From NCBI GenBank assembly GCA_016936555.1, contig JAFGXR010000067.1, positions 1 to 45,964 of the forward strand: a DNA stretch of 45,964 nt. Reading direction: 5' to 3'. How positions within the stretch are numbered: position 1 is the stretch's first letter; every line of letters begins with the position of its first letter. A program made the position numbers and the translations under genes. This document shows, piece after piece, positions 1 to 7,039 of this stretch. The notes under the pieces were generated by a model. The model did no database searches. It saw only the letters and a program-made list of their open reading frames with translations, and was not told the origin of the DNA. The stretch comes from Spirochaetales bacterium (lineage in GTDB: Bacteria; Spirochaetota; Spirochaetia; DSM-2461).

Positions 1-324
1 CTTCTGAGAAGAACGGCTGGAAAGGGACATCCCTGCATCAATTGCGGTCTTCTCGAGCTGGATGTCGATAAAGAGCTGGTTCGGCGCGACGGAGAGATTA
101 TCTCTCTCAGTCATTACCAGTTCCTCCTTCTCAAACTGTTTATGGAGCATCCGGGACAGGTCTTTTCCAGATTACAGCTGATGGAACAGGCGCTCGAGGG
201 ATCTCCCGAAATCTTTGATCGCTCGGTGGATGCCCATATTAAAAGGCTGAGAAAAATCATTCACAGCGAAACTTACAGGCCTATCGAGACTGTATACGGA
301 TCAGGATACAGGTTCCAATGCTGA
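1..324 (+). CDS. OmpR/PhoB-family response regulator, C-terminal part (5' end outside window)
   Basis: The first 107 codons visible are open from base 1 and form the winged-helix DNA-binding domain of an OmpR-type response regulator. The transactivation and recognition helices are visible as SHYQFLLLKLFMEHPGQ and RSVDAHIKRLRKII, and the hairpin wing ends with ETVYGSGYRFQ, the usual family C-terminus. The receiver domain with its phosphorylated Asp lies upstream of the window. The last codons overlap the start of the histidine kinase gene by 7 nt, so the two are almost certainly a co-translated two-component pair. The regulated genes cannot be told from this sequence. Confidence 0.9.
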   Translation, partial: LLRRTAGKGHPCINCGLLELDVDKELVRRDGEIISLSHYQFLLLKLFMEHPGQVFSRLQLMEQALEGSPEIFDRSVDAHIKRLRKIIHSETYRPIETVYGSGYRFQC

Positions 325-1679
325 AACGGAGAAACACTCTTCTTGTCAGAATCCTCTTTTCTTTTATTTTCATCATAATTCTCACCATGTCTGTAAGTAT
401 CATCACGGAGTATTTTTCCGCCGTAAACAAAATGCCGGACCTGCTTACGGAAATCCGTTCGAAAAGCGTCGCGCTTCAGATCTCCGATTCTTACAGCCGG
501 GAAAAAAACTGGGATTTCCTCAGCCGTGATTATTTCAGGGATACTTCCTCTAACAGGGGCGGCAATTCCGATAATCTTCTGCTCCGTTATATCGTAAGAG
601 ACGGTTCAGGGCATACGGTATACAACAGTTTCACCACGCTGACCGAGAGAATCGATGTCCCATTAAGAGAGGGGAAATCATCGGCTCTCAAAGACGGCGA
701 TACGGGGGAGAATATCGGTTCCCTGACCGTCTACATAAGCGCTCTCTATGTCGACGAAGAGGTGGAGGAGTACATACTGTCGGTTTTCAAAGACAGGATC
801 ACTCAATCCATATCCCTTCTTGTTATCGCCCTTATCATAGCTGCTTTTCTCTCGGCCAGGATAAGCAAACCGGTTCGCCAATTGACGGAAGGCGCGGAAA
901 AAATAGCCATGGGGAGGGAAAGCTCTCTTCTTCCCGCATCCTATTCCGGAGAACTGGGGCGGATGACCGATGCTTTCAATGCCATGATAGATTCTCTGGA
1001 CAAGCAGAAAGAGCTACGGAAGACCCTCATCCGCAATGTGTCCCACGACATAGCCACGCCTCTCAACATCATCAGACTCGAAGCAAAGGGTCTTATGGAC
1101 GGTCTATCCATCGCCGGGGAGGGGGCGCCCCTCATCATCGAGGAAGTGGATAAGCTGAAGAATTTTGTCAATGATCTGAACTGGCTGGCGGAAACCGATT
1201 CGGGAGAGTTCCGCATGAATAAAGAACTGAGCTCTCTGGGCGCTCTTGTCGGATCTGAAGTCTCCCGGTGGGGGAATCAGGCTGCCGCCAAGGGTGTCCG
1301 GCTCGAATACATCCTACCGGAAAAAGTACTGCCTCCTGTTTTGCTGGATCGTTTACGCATTTCCGAAGCGCTGGGTAATTTTATTGATAACAGCCTTAAA
1401 TATTGCGGTCCCGATGGGAAAGTTGAAGTTTCCCTTTATTCCGAGGGACGATACGCCGTCGTATCGGTCAGCGATGACGGTCCGGGTCTGGATGAAAGTG
1501 AGCGCTTATCCGTTTTCGACCGCTATTACAGGGGGCTCGGGGCGGAAAACGGCTCTGTGGAGGGGCGGGGGCTCGGCCTTTCTATCGTCCGGCAGATCGC
1601 CGTATCCCACGGCGGTAAAGTGGCGGTAACCAGTGAAAAGGGAAAGGGGAGCACTTTCTTCCTCTATCTTCCCCTATAA
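318..1679 (+). CDS. membrane sensor histidine kinase
   Basis: A 453-residue sensor kinase. A first membrane helix (about residues 9-30) and a second (about 164-183) bracket an extracytoplasmic sensor region of roughly 130 residues. HAMP follows (about 183-235), then HisKA with the phosphoacceptor His243 in NVSHDIATPLN. The HATPase domain has the N box NFIDNSLKYC (Asn358), G1 DDGPGLD, and G2 GRGLGLSIV. It autophosphorylates and passes the phosphate to the regulator encoded just upstream, which it overlaps by 7 nt. The sensor region has no motif I recognise, so the signal is unknown. No terminator is obvious after the stop. Confidence 0.92.
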   Translation: MLKRRNTLLVRILFSFIFIIILTMSVSIITEYFSAVNKMPDLLTEIRSKSVALQISDSYSREKNWDFLSRDYFRDTSSNRGGNSDNLLLRYIVRDGSGHTVYNSFTTLTERIDVPLREGKSSALKDGDTGENIGSLTVYISALYVDEEVEEYILSVFKDRITQSISLLVIALIIAAFLSARISKPVRQLTEGAEKIAMGRESSLLPASYSGELGRMTDAFNAMIDSLDKQKELRKTLIRNVSHDIATPLNIIRLEAKGLMDGLSIAGEGAPLIIEEVDKLKNFVNDLNWLAETDSGEFRMNKELSSLGALVGSEVSRWGNQAAAKGVRLEYILPEKVLPPVLLDRLRISEALGNFIDNSLKYCGPDGKVEVSLYSEGRYAVVSVSDDGPGLDESERLSVFDRYYRGLGAENGSVEGRGLGLSIVRQIAVSHGGKVAVTSEKGKGSTFFLYLPL

Positions 1680-1789
1680 CCTCTGTATACTTGCTTTCTC
1701 CTCTCTATATGAGTATGATAGTCATGAAAAATCAGGAATCTCCTTAGTGGCACGATTGTACCGGATCGCATCGTCTCGGAATTGAATCC

Positions 1790-1795
1790 TATAAT
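1790..1795 (+). promoter_or_regulatory. possible -10 element for def-fmt-PASTA operon
   Basis: A perfect TATAAT lies 52 nt before the chosen def ATG, inside the 168-nt gap after the histidine kinase gene. No good -35 hexamer is found 16-18 nt upstream, so this is a weak call based on the -10 alone. The rest of the gap holds nothing else I recognise. Confidence 0.35.
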
Positions 1796-1847
1796 GTTTC
1801 CGGTGTTCTGCCGTAAGGTCCTTGAGTATATTAAGAGGTTTGCGAAT

Positions 1848-2348
1848 ATGGATATATACAACGCGGGGGTAGAAGAGGAGCTGGCTGTTCTCCGGAAAAA
1901 AGCCGAACCGGTAACAGAGTTTGACGAAAAGCTGTCAGCTCTTATCGATGCCATGTGCGAGGCAATGTTCGAGAACAAGGGAATCGGCCTTGCGGGACCG
2001 CAGATCGGCGTGGAGAAGAGACTTTTCGTCTGTTCTGTCGACGGCTCAGACCCAGTCGCCTTTATCAATCCCGAAATCATCGAAACATCTCTGGAGACAG
2101 CTGTCTATGAAGAGGGGTGCCTCAGCCTTCCCGGTATCTACGCCGATGTGGAGCGTCCTGAAAGAGTGGTGATCCAGGCCTATAATAAAAAGGGACGTCC
2201 CTTTAAAGTCGAAGCGGAAGGACTGCTGGCGACATGTGTCCAGCATGAGCTCGATCATCTGAACGGCACGCTCTTTGTCGATTATCTCCCGGAGAAAAAG
2301 CGGGAAAAATTTCTGAAGAAGCTGGAAAAGGCGCAGAAGAAGAAATGA
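1848..2348 (+). CDS. def: peptide deformylase
   Basis: Removes the N-formyl group from nascent proteins using a bound metal ion. All three family motifs are present: GIGLAGPQIG (residues 45-54), EGCLSLP with the metal-ligand Cys, and QHELDHLNG with the HExxH metal ligands and catalytic Glu. I chose the ATG at 1848 because AAGAGG lies 9 nt upstream and the protein then begins at the usual family start; a TTG at 1782 would add 22 residues overlapping a probable -10 box. The result is 166 residues, normal for the family, with a short basic tail. It overlaps fmt by 4 nt, pairing deformylation with formylation as in many bacteria. Confidence 0.95.
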   Translation: MDIYNAGVEEELAVLRKKAEPVTEFDEKLSALIDAMCEAMFENKGIGLAGPQIGVEKRLFVCSVDGSDPVAFINPEIIETSLETAVYEEGCLSLPGIYADVERPERVVIQAYNKKGRPFKVEAEGLLATCVQHELDHLNGTLFVDYLPEKKREKFLKKLEKAQKKK

Positions 2349-3295
2349 GGATTCTTTTTGCCGGAACACCTGAAATCGCTGTACCTTCCTTAATAGCGCT
2401 TTCCCGGGAATTCGAGGTCTGCGCTGTTCTGACCAATCCAGACAGGGAAACCGGACGGGGGAGAAAAATTGTCAGTTCCCCTGTTTGTGAAGCAGCAAGG
2501 GAACTCGGTCTCAAAGTGCTTCAGCCGGAGAAGCTAGATGAAGAGTTTCTCGATGAAGTCAAAAAACTGAAGCCGGACCTTCTCGCGGTTATTGCTTTCG
2601 GCAGGATTTTCAGAAAAAATTTTCTCGATCTCTTTCCGCTCGGCGGAATTAATCTTCACCCTTCGCTGCTTCCCAGATACAGAGGTCCCTCTCCACTCAG
2701 CGAAGCCATCAGAAAGGGCGACGCTCTTACGGGCATCACCGTTCAGAGGGTCGCTTTGAAAATGGACAGCGGAGATATCATCCTCCAGCCGGAACTTAAA
2801 CTGGACGGAAGGGAAACCACAGGATCGCTGACCGAAAAAGTCGCCGCTCTGGGCGCACCGCTTATGGTTGAAGCTGTACAGATTCTCAAGAGAGATCCCG
2901 AAGCCGGCACGCCTCAGAACGATGGGGACGCCACTTTCTGCAGGCTTATAACAAAAGAGGACGGACTTATAAACTGGTCCGATTCCGCAGAGTCAATCGA
3001 AAGAAACATCCGGGCTTTCAGCCCCTGGCCGGGAGCGTTCAGCTGGTACGGCGATAAAAAAATAAATATACTGGAAGCGGAAGTTTTTAAAGGTGAAGTG
3101 CCTTCGGGAACGGCGGGAACAGTTTTGTCCTATAGTAAGAAAGACGGGATCCTCATAGCAGCGGGTTCCGGTATTCTTGCGGTCAGACGCCTGCAGCTGC
3201 AATCGAAAAAACCGATGGATTACATATCCTTCGTCAACGGCAATCGCGATTTTGTCGGATCAATATTACATAGCCCCTCAGGAGACAATGCATGA
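2345..3295 (+). CDS. fmt: methionyl-tRNA formyltransferase
   Basis: Transfers a formyl group from 10-formyl-tetrahydrofolate to initiator Met-tRNA. The N-terminal Rossmann-like domain begins MRILFAGTPEIAVPSL. The catalytic Asn103, His105 and Asp141 sit in GINLHPSLLPRYRG and KMDSGDI, matching the E. coli triad. The C-terminal OB-like tRNA-binding domain starts near residue 205. Its 316 residues are the normal length. It overlaps def by ATGA and the next gene by 4 nt, so the three genes should be translationally coupled. Confidence 0.95.
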   Translation: MRILFAGTPEIAVPSLIALSREFEVCAVLTNPDRETGRGRKIVSSPVCEAARELGLKVLQPEKLDEEFLDEVKKLKPDLLAVIAFGRIFRKNFLDLFPLGGINLHPSLLPRYRGPSPLSEAIRKGDALTGITVQRVALKMDSGDIILQPELKLDGRETTGSLTEKVAALGAPLMVEAVQILKRDPEAGTPQNDGDATFCRLITKEDGLINWSDSAESIERNIRAFSPWPGAFSWYGDKKINILEAEVFKGEVPSGTAGTVLSYSKKDGILIAAGSGILAVRRLQLQSKKPMDYISFVNGNRDFVGSILHSPSGDNA

Positions 3296-4347
3296 ATATC
3301 AAGTCGTTATTTAATCTAAAAGGGAAGGAGGCTCCCGGGGATTCTCTCAATGAAAAGTCGGAAGAGATTACAGATGAGGAATCTGTTTTTTTCAAAAGAG
3401 CGTTATATATCATCATCGCCGTTTTCGCGGTAATGTTTTTTTCATTTGCCATTACGTTTTTCCTTTCGATCCGGGGTGAAGAGAAAACAACCGTTCCCGA
3501 TGTCGAGGGGATGGAACTCGTCGAAGCGCTGATCGACCTGCAGGTCAAGGAGCTGTATCCCCGCGTTCAGGTTCGTTATTCCGATGACCCTATGACCAAG
3601 GGAACTATTATCAAACAGGATCCTCCCGCCGGCGCCATTGTTAAAGCGGGGCGCCGCGTTACTATTACGGTCAGCAAAGGGGCGGTCGTCGACAAGGTCG
3701 GTGATTATGTCGGAATGGACCTCAATGACGTCAAAGTGGATTTTCAGATACAGTTTACGACATACAAACCGAATCTGGTAATCAAAGAGCCGGTTATCTA
3801 CGAATATGATTCGACTCCTCCCGGGACCATTATCGCCCAGAGACCCGATCCCGGTACAGCCATTTCCGGTCTCACTGAAGTGGAATTTGTCGTCAGCAGA
3901 GGCGAGCCGGGAGAAGAGATGGTTGTCGGCGATTATATGGATATGTCCTGGAATGATGTTGTGAAAAGATTGACCCGTGCCAACATTCCCTTTGTCTTTA
4001 CTGTAAATCCCGAAGCAGAAGGGAACGGCAATGTCGTCGCGCAGGAACCTGCCGCAGGAGAATCTGTCAAAACAGGCTCGGTGCTCAGTTTTACCATCGC
4101 GCCGCCGGAGGAAACCGCAGAAGGTCTGGTTTTCGGACTGTTTGAGTATTCCGTTCCGGAATACCCCGTCTATGTAGATATGAAGTTCGAAGCGTTTACT
4201 CCTTCTTCGCGGGAGAGAAGAACTATTTTTGAAACAAAGCATCCCGGCGGAAAGATCGCCATTCCCTATAAGGTTGCAGTGGACACGGAACTGATCCTCT
4301 CTATTCTGGATAAGGAAGTCATCCGCTACAAAGTGACGAACCAGTAG
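3292..4347 (+). CDS. single-pass PASTA-domain protein
   Basis: 351 residues. About 37 charged cytoplasmic residues are followed by one membrane helix (about 36-60) and three PASTA repeats (roughly 66-130, 134-202, 209-273), each with a VPDVxGM-like start and a PxxGxxV-type end. PASTA domains bind peptidoglycan fragments or muropeptides in the periplasm. Unlike PknB-type receptors there is no kinase domain. The last 75 residues, rich in aromatic and Glu residues, form an extra domain I do not recognise. It is coupled to def-fmt by a 4-nt overlap and is the last gene before a strong terminator. Its function is probably cell-wall sensing or organisation, which is inference. Confidence 0.8.
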   Translation: MNIKSLFNLKGKEAPGDSLNEKSEEITDEESVFFKRALYIIIAVFAVMFFSFAITFFLSIRGEEKTTVPDVEGMELVEALIDLQVKELYPRVQVRYSDDPMTKGTIIKQDPPAGAIVKAGRRVTITVSKGAVVDKVGDYVGMDLNDVKVDFQIQFTTYKPNLVIKEPVIYEYDSTPPGTIIAQRPDPGTAISGLTEVEFVVSRGEPGEEMVVGDYMDMSWNDVVKRLTRANIPFVFTVNPEAEGNGNVVAQEPAAGESVKTGSVLSFTIAPPEETAEGLVFGLFEYSVPEYPVYVDMKFEAFTPSSRERRTIFETKHPGGKIAIPYKVAVDTELILSILDKEVIRYKVTNQ

Positions 4348-4382
4348 GTCAACTGCGGCAAGGCCGCATTCGTATCATTGAG

Positions 4383-4426
4383 AAGGGGCTGAGGCAATGG
4401 ACTTTTGCCGCAGCCCCTTTTTTATT
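4383..4426 (+). terminator. intrinsic terminator after def-fmt-PASTA operon
   Basis: GGGGCTG (4385-4391) pairs with CAGCCCC (4411-4417). An inner GGCAA/TTGCC pairing extends the stem, and six T residues follow at once. It lies 36 nt after the PASTA gene stop. A smaller perfect hairpin, TGCGGC-AAG-GCCGCA, precedes it at 4354-4368. Confidence 0.88.
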
Positions 4427-4455
4427 TGACTGAAGCAGCTCTGAAGTAAAATAAT
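4426..4455 (+). promoter_or_regulatory. sigma-70-type promoter for CheA-like kinase gene
   Basis: TTGACT (4426-4431) and AATAAT (4450-4455) are separated by 18 nt; each differs from consensus at one position. The -35 box abuts the T tract of the preceding terminator. A Shine-Dalgarno AAGGGAG follows at about 4460-4466, so the leader is very short. Confidence 0.5.
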
Positions 4456-4475
4456 TTATAAGGGAGTACCTGTTT

Positions 4476-6182
4476 ATGAAATCGCTTCAGTCAAGACTGA
4501 CTTTACTTATCATTCCTCTTCTGCTTATATCGGCTGTCGCCGGATTAACATTGTTTTTCCTCCGTCCCATATGGATCGGGGTGCCGGTTGCGCTTGTCCT
4601 TCTCCTTCTGTCTATAGGGATATTCCGAATAATCATCAGACTGACTGTTCTTCAGCCTCTGTTCCGCATGAAGGGGGAGGCTGACGGAGAAGCGGGAATA
4701 ACTGTAGAGGGGAAAAGCGAATTTGCAGAACTGGCCGATAGATTGAACAAAAGGATCGAATCCCTCCGGGAAAGAGAAGAAGCGTCCAGAGAAGAACTGA
4801 TCAGTCGTATCAAAACGGCTGAAAATGAAAAATACCTCCGGAATATCAACGAAGGGCTTCTTTTTATCGATTATGGGCAGATCATTTCACGATATCATTC
4901 AAGAGCTCTGGGAGAGATCTTTGACCGGGAGGAAATCGGAGGTCAGCATCTGTCGGATTTTCTCTACCCGAACCGCGAAGAAGCGAGGGAAAAGAGAAAG
5001 ATTCTGGAAAAATTTATCCTGGGGCTCTTCCATAACCAGAAACTGATAGAAACTATTGATGATGAAACCAACCCTCTGTTTAATATCTGGATTTCCCGGG
5101 ACGACGGGCGGAGAATCCTGGTCGACGGTTCTTTCAGAAAAGTGGAGGAAAACGGTGACCTTGTTCAGCTCATGATTATATTCCGGGACAGGACCGATGA
5201 GGGAATCCTTGAGAAGAAGCTGGATGAAAGCGATATGAGGTCCGATTTTGAACTGGATACGATCATAGCTATACTCAGAGCCGGTCCCGGTCCTTTTCTC
5301 CAGTTTATTGAAGAAAGTGACAGAAGGCTGGTCGGTTTCCGCGAAAATATCCTGAAAATTGAAGATAAGACAGTTCTGGAACAGTCTCTTCGCGATATCA
5401 GCTCCATGAAGTGTTCCGCTGCCTATTTCGATTTCCGGGCTGTGGAAAAACTCTGTAATAATCTGGAAGATATTCTGACCGAGTTCCGCAAAGGCAATTA
5501 CGCGAGAAAAGAGGCGCTCGATATTATCATCGATGATATCTATATGCAGTTCGACGGTGTCAAAGAGCTGATCTCCCGTTTCCGGGAATTCCTCTCTTCG
5601 GAACAGGGGCGGGCTTACGAAATCAGGAAAAATGAACAGGAACATTTTTTTGATACCCTGAAGATTATGATGAACCGCCATGCGGACGAACTGAAAAAAA
5701 ACGTGGATTTCAATTTTACAAGTGAATATGAAAACTATGAAAGAATCGGCGATGTGAAGGATCCGATTATTCATCTGCTCAGGAATGCGCTCGATTATGG
5801 AATAGAAAGTCCTCAGGACCGGATAGCCGGCGGGAAAGAGGAGAGGGGTAAAATCACACTATCCATTGTTCACAATCAAGGTGGTGGTGCCAGAATCATG
5901 GTGGAGGATGACGGCGCCGGTATCGATTTCGATAAGATCCGGGACATTGCCGTAGAAAAGGGCTTTATTAAAAAAGAGGAGTCTCCCGGTCAGGCCAATC
6001 TTGTCAGAGCCATGTTCAGCAGCGGATTCTCTTCCCGTTATGAAATGTCCGGGTTGTCGGGCCGTGGTGTCGGCCTTGCCGCCGTTAAAGAGATTGTCTC
6101 GGGACTGGGTGGAAAAATAGCTGTAAAAACCGAAAGACTTAAAGGTAGCCGATTCAGTGTAGATTTACCGCTGCGCGGCTGA
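4476..6182 (+). CDS. membrane PAS-type CheA-like histidine kinase with degenerate Hpt domain
   Basis: 568 residues. Two N-terminal membrane helices (about 7-29 and 33-58) are joined by a tiny loop. A charged coiled coil (80-120), a PAS-like domain (about 122-245), an Hpt-like helical bundle (about 262-372) and a CheA-type HATPase (about 428-566) follow. The ATPase has HLLRNALDYGIE, VEDDGAGID and GRGVGLAAV, closer to CheA than to ordinary sensor kinases. The Hpt signature normally reads HxxKG, but here it is SSMKC, so the phosphoacceptor His is replaced by Ser309 and the Gly by Cys313. There is no standard HisKA and no receiver domain. It may phosphorylate another Hpt protein or act as an ATP switch. 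The last 18 nt overlap the convergent VanY gene. Confidence 0.75.
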   Translation: MKSLQSRLTLLIIPLLLISAVAGLTLFFLRPIWIGVPVALVLLLLSIGIFRIIIRLTVLQPLFRMKGEADGEAGITVEGKSEFAELADRLNKRIESLREREEASREELISRIKTAENEKYLRNINEGLLFIDYGQIISRYHSRALGEIFDREEIGGQHLSDFLYPNREEAREKRKILEKFILGLFHNQKLIETIDDETNPLFNIWISRDDGRRILVDGSFRKVEENGDLVQLMIIFRDRTDEGILEKKLDESDMRSDFELDTIIAILRAGPGPFLQFIEESDRRLVGFRENILKIEDKTVLEQSLRDISSMKCSAAYFDFRAVEKLCNNLEDILTEFRKGNYARKEALDIIIDDIYMQFDGVKELISRFREFLSSEQGRAYEIRKNEQEHFFDTLKIMMNRHADELKKNVDFNFTSEYENYERIGDVKDPIIHLLRNALDYGIESPQDRIAGGKEERGKITLSIVHNQGGGARIMVEDDGAGIDFDKIRDIAVEKGFIKKEESPGQANLVRAMFSSGFSSRYEMSGLSGRGVGLAAVKEIVSGLGGKIAVKTERLKGSRFSVDLPLRG

Positions 6183-6953
6183 TAACTCTTCTTTATGGGT
6201 ATGCCAGAATTCCAACATATACTGCTGAACATCGAGAAAGAACTCTCTTTGCAGAGCTATGCCCTCTTTTGTGATATAGCGGTAATGCCAGCATTCCCAC
6301 ATATACCCCGTTACCTCTTCCATCCCTTTGGGATAGGAGAGAGAGAATCCGAAATCCCCCGCATGGGCTTCAAGCCATTTCCCCTCCGGGGTGAGAGCGT
6401 AGGAGTCGTCGATGGTTCCCAGGTCCACCGCTGTACCGAGCTGATGCTGTGAGGTTCCGGGCCGGGCTGAGAAACGGTCAGCCTCATCCTGTCCGTAATT
6501 GGCTACGTAGCGGTTGTAGAGCATTTCCTGGTAATCATAATCCCTGTATCCCGAGGCGAAGACAATCTCCAGATTGTCTTGTGCGGCAGCATAGACCAGC
6601 TCTTTCAGAGGTTCTATGATGAGCGAGCTGACCTCTCTTTCTCTTCTGGTGAAAGGGATGCCGAAATCGGAAGGCCGGACAGTTTCCTCAGGACCCTGAT
6701 CCCTTGTCAGGAAGTTGTTTTTATCGGCGAGATAAAACAGTTCTTCCGGCTGGCCGAGAATAAAATCCGCCAGGTCGAGAAACCTTTCGGGAGAAGCCAG
6801 AATGTTTTCCCGGATCTCATCGGGCTGATCCCCGATCATTATCGTCAACTGATCAAGATTGAGGTTAAAGGAGGAGTGAATCATGGCGTCGCCTCCGAAA
6901 CAGCCCGATGCCGTAAATCCGAGTAGTAAAAAAAAGAAAAATCTGAAACCCAT
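6165..6953 (-). CDS. VanY-family D-Ala-D-Ala carboxypeptidase, lipoprotein
   Basis: 262 residues of peptidase family M15B. Zinc ligands His170 and Asp177 are seen in SQHQLGTAVD, and catalytic Glu220 and ligand His223 in WECWHYRY, so the active site looks complete. A hydrophobic N-terminus ends in TASGC (Cys18), a lipobox, so the enzyme is probably an envelope lipoprotein trimming peptidoglycan stem peptides. The ATG has no Shine-Dalgarno site but a TAAAAT box ends 6 nt before it, suggesting a leaderless mRNA. Its end overlaps the convergent kinase gene by 18 nt. It could act in cell-wall remodelling rather than antibiotic resistance; no van regulators are nearby. Confidence 0.88.
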   Translation of the reverse strand: MGFRFFFFLLLGFTASGCFGGDAMIHSSFNLNLDQLTIMIGDQPDEIRENILASPERFLDLADFILGQPEELFYLADKNNFLTRDQGPEETVRPSDFGIPFTRREREVSSLIIEPLKELVYAAAQDNLEIVFASGYRDYDYQEMLYNRYVANYGQDEADRFSARPGTSQHQLGTAVDLGTIDDSYALTPEGKWLEAHAGDFGFSLSYPKGMEEVTGYMWECWHYRYITKEGIALQREFFLDVQQYMLEFWHTHKEELSAAQR

Positions 6954-6959
6954 GGGAGT

Positions 6960-6965
6960 ATTTTA
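6960..6965 (-). promoter_or_regulatory. -10 box for VanY gene (leaderless arrangement)
   Basis: On the minus strand TAAAAT ends 6 nt before the ATG at 6953, so the start of transcription falls on or next to the start codon. The -35 region is poor. The box lies inside a short inverted repeat, GGGA-N8-TCCC (6954-6969), which could be an operator. Confidence 0.4.
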
Positions 6966-7002
6966 TCCCATTGTGAATCTTCCGAAAAGAGGGTGCAGCC
7001 AC

Positions 7003-7031
7003 TTGACGGGAGCCGGCGGGGCGGGGAAAAT
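7003..7031 (+). promoter_or_regulatory. promoter for BNR/glycosidase-like gene (near-leaderless)
   Basis: TTGACG (7003-7008) and GAAAAT (7026-7031) are 17 nt apart, and the ATG follows 8 nt after the -10. The predicted transcript therefore starts one or two bases before the start codon. It is divergent from the VanY promoter in the 86-nt gap. Confidence 0.45.
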
Positions 7032-7039
7032 AGCAGAGC

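Noticed and set aside
1747-1762. TGGCACG-like sequence resembling a sigma-54 promoter upstream of def
   Set aside because: The GC half expected about 10 nt downstream of GG (TTGC) is absent.
3442-4242. Antisense open frame opposite the PASTA gene
   Set aside because: Shadow of the coding strand; composition and residues make no known fold and it lacks a start site.
4734-4741. GCCGATAG, a sigma-28 -10 match
   Set aside because: It lies inside the CheA-like coding region and has no TAAA at 15 nt upstream.
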